64,000 nt of DNA from Sthenelais limicola (Eukaryota > Annelida > Polychaeta > Phyllodocida > Sigalionidae): positions 8,884,773 to 8,948,772 of the forward strand of contig OW804098.1 in NCBI GenBank assembly GCA_942159475.1. The letters run 5' to 3'. A program made the position numbers and the translations under genes. Shown piece after piece: positions 59,069 to 64,000 of the stretch; position 1 is the stretch's first letter; every line of letters begins with the position of its first letter. Below the pieces are notes generated by a model that did no database searches, was not told the DNA's origin, and was given only the letters and a program-made list of their open reading frames with translations.

Positions 59069-62000
59069 AAATGGTAAAGGTGCCCGCTATATATAGTCTA
59101 TTATATATGCAGTGGTTGCCTGGCCTCTAGTAGTGTGAAATGGTAAAGGTGCCCGCTATATAGTCTATTATATATGCAGTGGTTGACTCTAGGTGTGTGA
59201 AATGGTAAAGGTGCTATATATAGTCTATTATATATACAGTGGTTGACTGGCCTCTAGGTGTGTGAAATGGTAAAGGTGCCCGCTATATAGTCTATTATAT
59301 ATGCAGTGGTTGACTGGCCTCTAGTTGTGTGAAATGGTAAAGGTGCCCGCTATATAGTCTATTATATATGCAGTGGTTGACTGGCCTCTAGGTGTGTGAA
59401 ATGGTAAAGGTGCCCGCTATATAGTCTATTATATATGCAGTGGTTGGCTGGCCTCTAGTAGTGTGAAATGGTAAAGGTGCCTGCTCTATAGTCTATTATA
59501 TATGCAGTGGTTGACTGGCCTCTAGTTGTGTGAAATGGTAAAGGTGCCCGCTATATAGTCTATTATATATGCAGTGGTTGACTGGCCTCTAGGTGTGTGA
59601 AATGGTAAAGGTGCCCACTATATAGTCTATTATATATGCAGTGGTTGACTGGCCTCTAGTTGTGTGAAATGGTAAAGGTGTCCGCTATATAGTCTATTAT
59701 ATATGCAGTGGTTGACTGGCCTCTAGGTGTGTGAAATGGTAAAGGTGCCCGCTATATAGTCTATTATATATGCAGTGGTTGGCTGGCCTCTAGGTGTGTG
59801 AAATGGTAAAGGTGCCCGCTATATAGTCTATTATATATGCAGTGGTTGACTGGCCTCTAGTTGTGTGAAATGGTAAAGGTGCACGCTATATAGTCTATTA
59901 TATATGCAGTGGTTGACTGGCCTCTAGGTGTGTGAAATGGTAAAGGTGCCCGCTATATAGTCTATTATATATGCAGTGGTTGACTGGCCTCTAGTAGTGT
60001 GAAATGGTAAAGGTGCCCGCTATATATAGTCTATTATATATGCAGTGGTTGACTGGCCTCTAGGTGTGTGAAATGGTAAAGGTGCCCGCTATATAGTCTA
60101 TTATATATGCAGTGGTTGACTGGCCTCTAGGTGTGTGAAATGGTAAAGGTGCCCGCTATATAGTCTATTATATATGCAGTGGTTGACTGGCCTCTAGGTG
60201 TGTGAAATGGTAAAGGTGCCCGCTATATAGTCTATTATATATGCAGTGGTTGACTGGCCTCTAGGTGTGTGAAATGGTAAAGGTGCCCGCTATATAGTCT
60301 ATTATATATGCAGTGGTTGACTGGCCTCTAGGTGTGTGAAATGGTAAAGGTGCCCGCTATATAGTCTATTATATATGCAGTGGTTGACTGGCCTCTAGGT
60401 GTGTGAAATGGTAAAGGTGCCCGCTATATAGTCTATTATATATGCAGTGGTTGGCTGGCCTCTAGGTGTGTGAAATGCTAAAGGTGCCCGCTATATAGTC
60501 TATTATATATGCAGTGGTTGACTGGCCTCTAGGTGTGTGAAATGGTAAAGGTGCCCGCTATATAGTCTATTATATATGCAGTGGTTGACTGGCCTCTAGG
60601 TGTGTGAAATGGTAAAGGTGCCCGTTATATAGTCTATTATATATACAGTGGTTGACTGGCCTCTAGGTGTGTGAAATGGTAAAGGTGCCCGCTATATAGT
60701 CTATTATATATGCAGTGGTTGCCTGGCCTCTAGGTGTGTGAAATGGTAAAGGTGCCCACTATATAGTCTATTATATATACAGTGGTTGACTGGCCTCTAG
60801 GTGTGTGAAATGGTAAAGGTGCCCGCTATATAGTCTATTATATATACAGTGGTTGACTGGCCTCTAGGTGTGTGAAATGGTAAAGGTGCCCGCTATATAG
60901 TCTATTATATATGCAGTGGTTGGCTGGCCTCTAGGTGTGTGAAATGCTAAAGGTGCCCGCTATATAGTCTATTATATATGCAGTGGTTGACTGGCCTCTA
61001 GGTGTGTGAAATGGTAAAGGTGCCCGTTATATAGTCTATTATATATACAGTGGTTGACTGGCCTCTAGGTGTGTGAAATGGTAAAGGTGCCCGCTATATA
61101 GTCTATTATATATGCAGTGGTTGCCTGGCCTCTAGGTGTGTGAAATGGTAAAGGTGCCCGCTATATAGTCTATTATATATGCAGTGGTTGGCTGGCACTC
61201 TAGGTGTGTGAAATGGTAAAGGTGCCCGCTATATAGTCTATTATATATGCAGTGGTTGCCTGGCCTCTAGTTGTGTGAAATGGTAAAGGTGCCCGCTATA
61301 TAGTCTATTATATATGCAGTGGTTGACTGGCCTCTAGGTGTGTGAAATGGTAAAGGTGCCCGCTATATAGTCTATTATATATGCAGTGGTTGACTGGCCT
61401 CTAGTTGTGTGAAATGCTAAAGGTGCCCGCTATAGTCTATTATATATGCAGTGGTTGACTGGCCTCTAGTAGTGTGAAATGGTAAAGGTGCACGCTATAT
61501 AGTCTATTATATATGCAGTGGTTGACTGGCCTCTAGGTGTGTGAAATGCTAAAGGTGCCCGCTATAGTCTATTATATATGCAGTGGTTGACTGGCCTCTA
61601 GTTGTGTGAAATGGTAAAGGTGCCCGCTATATAGTCTATTATATATGCAGTGGTTGACTGGCCTCTAGGTGTGTGAAATGGTAAAGGTGCCCGCTATATA
61701 GTCTATTATATATGCAGTGGTTGACTGGCCTCTAGGTGTGTGAAATGGTAAAGGTGCCCGCTATATAGTCTATTATATATGCAGTGGTTGACTGGCCTCT
61801 AGTTGTGTGAAATGGTAAAGGTGCCCGCTATATAGTCTATTATATATGCAGTGGTTGACTGGCCTCTAGTTGTGTGAAATGGTAAAGGTGCCCACTATAT
61901 AGTCTATTATATATGCAGTGGTTGACTGGCCTCTAGGTGTGTGAAATGGTAAAGGTGCCCGCTATATAGTCTATTATATATGCAGTGGTTGACTGGCCTC

Positions 62001-64000
62001 TAGTAGTGTGAAATGGTAAAGGTGCCCGCTATATAGTCTATTATATATGCAGTGGTTGACTGGCCTCTAGTTGTGTGAAATGGTAAAGGTGCCCACTATA
62101 TAGTCTATTATATATGCAGTGGTTGACTGGCCTCTAGGTGTGTGAAATGGTAAAGGTGCCCGCTATATAGTCTATTATATATGCAGTGGTTGACTGGCCT
62201 CTAGGTGTGTGAAATGGTAAAGGTGCCCGCTATATAGTCTATTATATATGCAGTGGTTGACTGGCGCTCTAGTTGTGTGAAATGGTAAAGGTGCCCGCTA
62301 TATAGTCTATTATATATGCAGTGGTTGACTGGCCTCTAGTAGTGTGAAATGGTAAAGGTGCCCGCTATATAGTCTATTATATATGCAGTGGTTGACTGGC
62401 CTCTAGGTGTGTGAAATGGTAAAGGTGCCCGCTATATAGTCTATTATATATGCAGTGGTTGACTGGCCTCTAGGTGTGTGAAATGGTAAAGGTGCCCGCT
62501 ATATAGTCTATTATATATGCAGTGGTTGACTGGCCTCTAGGTGTGTGAAATGCTAAAGGTGCCCGTTATATAGTCTATTATATATGCAGTGGTTGACTGG
62601 CCTCTAGGTGTGTGAAATGGTAAAGGTGCCCGCTATATAGTCTATTATATATGCAGTGGTTGACTGGCCTCTAGTAGTGTGAAATGGTAAAGGTGCCCAC
62701 TATATAGTCTATTATATATGCAGTGGTTGCCTGGCCTCTAGGTGTGTGAAATGGTAAAGGTGCCTGCTATATATAGTCTATTATATATGCAGTGGTTGAC
62801 TGGCCTCTAGGTGTGTGAAATGGTAAAGGTGCCTGCTATATAGTCTATTATATATGCAGTGGTTGACTCTAGTAGTGTGAAATGGTAAAGGTGCCCGCTA
62901 TATAGTCTATTATATATGCAGTGGTTGACTGGCCTCTAGTTGTGTGAAATGGTAAAGGTGCCTGCTATATATAGTCTATTATATATGCAGTGGTTGACTG
63001 GCCTCTAGGTGTGTGAAATGGTAAAGGTGCCTGCTATATATAGTCTATTATATATGCAGTGGTTGACTGGCCTCTAGGTGTGTGAAATGGTAAAGGTGCC
63101 TGCTATATATAGTCTATTATATATGCAGTGGTTGACTGGCCTCTAGTTGTGTGAAATGGTAAAGGTGCCCCCTATATAGTCTATTATATATGCAGTGGTT
63201 GACTGGCCTCTAGTAGTGTGAAATGGTAAAGGTGGCCGCTATATAGTCTATTATATATGCAGTGGTTGACTGGCCTCTAGTTGTGTGAAATGGTAAAGGT
63301 GCCCGCTATATAGTCTATTATATATGCAGTGGTTGACTGGCCTCTAGTTGTGTGAAATGGTAAAGGTGCCTGCTATATAGTCTATTATATATGCAGTGGT
63401 TGACTGGCCTCTAGGTGTGTGAAATGGTAAAGGTGCCCGCTATATAGTCTATTATATATGCAGTGGTTGACTGGCCTCTAGGTGTGTGAAATGGTAAAGG
63501 TGTCCGCTATATAGTCTATTATATATGCAGTGGTTGACTGGCCTCTAGGTGTGTGAAATGGTAAAGGTGCCCGCTATATAGTCTATTATATATGCAGTGG
63601 TTGACTGGCCTCTAGGTGTGTGAAATGGTAAAGGTGCCTGCTATATATAGTCTATTATATATGCAGTGGTTGACTGGCCTCTAGTAGTGTGAAATGGTAA
63701 AGGTGCCCGTTATATAGTCTATTATATATGCAGTGGTTGGCTGGCCTCTAGGTGTGTGAAATGGTAAAGGTGCCCGCTATATAGTCTATTATATATGCAG
63801 TGGTTGACTGGCCTCTAGGTGTGTGAAATGGTAAAGGTGCCTGCTATATATAGTCTATTATATATGCAGTGGTTGACTCTAGTTGTGTGAAATGGTAAAG
63901 GTGCCCGCTATATAGTCTATTATATATGCAGTGGTTGACTCTAGTTGTGTGAAATGGTAAAGGTGCCCGCTATATAGTCTATTATATATGCAGTGGTTGA
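59069..64000 (+). repeat. 67-bp satellite array, runs off the window
   Basis: About 73 head-to-tail units carrying AAATGGTAAAGGTGCCCGCT then AGTCTATTATATATGCAGTG and GTTGACTGGCCTCTA. Units differ mainly at the joint (GGTGTGTG, TTGTGTG or TAGTGTG), in CCCGC/CCTGC/CCCAC, in ATATAG/ATATATAG, and in a few short units that lack CTGGCC. Non-coding. Several units are identical over their whole length, a sign of recent homogenisation. Confidence 0.97.

Noticed and set aside
59069..64000. Regular array resembling a CRISPR locus
   Set aside because: Units are contiguous 67-bp satellites without distinct spacers, and the genome is animal.

Overview
The window is nuclear DNA from an invertebrate animal, AT-rich and full of transposon remnants. 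Spliced genes with GT-AG introns, EGF-module exons, a peptide-type seven-helix receptor and a metazoan small heat shock protein support this. Bacterial or organellar features are absent. The species cannot be fixed by eye; a marine invertebrate, perhaps a spiralian, is my guess.

Three protein-coding genes are supported. (1) Plus strand, 1208-18424: nine coding exons of a 473-residue type II single-pass membrane protein. It has a tyrosine-containing cytoplasmic tail, one membrane helix, a Pro/Thr-rich stalk, six EGF modules and a truncated seventh. All introns are phase 1, and a likely non-coding 3' exon starts at 19738. (2) Minus strand, 22945-24237: a single-exon 430-residue rhodopsin-class receptor resembling invertebrate neuropeptide receptors. 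(3) Minus strand, 35600-37127: a two-exon 187-residue small heat shock protein. A candidate TATA box and non-coding first exon lie far upstream at 55941-56075. A 5'-truncated non-LTR retrotransposon with one in-frame stop lies in intron 8 of gene 1 (15640-17066).

Most of the rest is repeats. One palindromic MITE, called F1 here, has about 51 copies or fragments, roughly a sixth of the window. It has GGGTCAG termini, is usually about 235 bp, and makes 4-bp target duplications visible as TTAT, AAAT, ACAT, TTAG, ATCT and ATAA. A second MITE, F2 (about 360-410 bp, GTGATGTG termini, also 4-bp duplications), has about ten copies. A third, F3 (about 345 bp, TAGGGGAGTTGC termini), has six. Nested insertions give partial ages: F1 jumped into F3 twice, and F2 into F1 once. 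Several single- or two-copy inverted-repeat elements and foldbacks are also present.

Tandem arrays include a 32-bp minisatellite in intron 3 (6005-7640), a 19-bp minisatellite with a 361-bp higher-order period (38627-39688), an alternating array inside an F2 terminus (53437-53935), a G-rich 12-bp array (41746-41805), and a 67-bp satellite that fills the right end and runs off the window (59069-64000).

The most unusual pattern is that about ten MITE copies, six of them consecutive between 45.3 and 50.3 kb, are flanked by imperfect direct duplications of 17-120 bp of unique sequence, far longer than the element's target duplication. This is either a real insertion- or repair-linked process or an assembly or haplotype artefact. 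Other points of interest are a decoy copy of the exon 1 splice junction, an F3 end that abuts and partly forms a splice acceptor, and tandem MITEs in a presumed 3' UTR.
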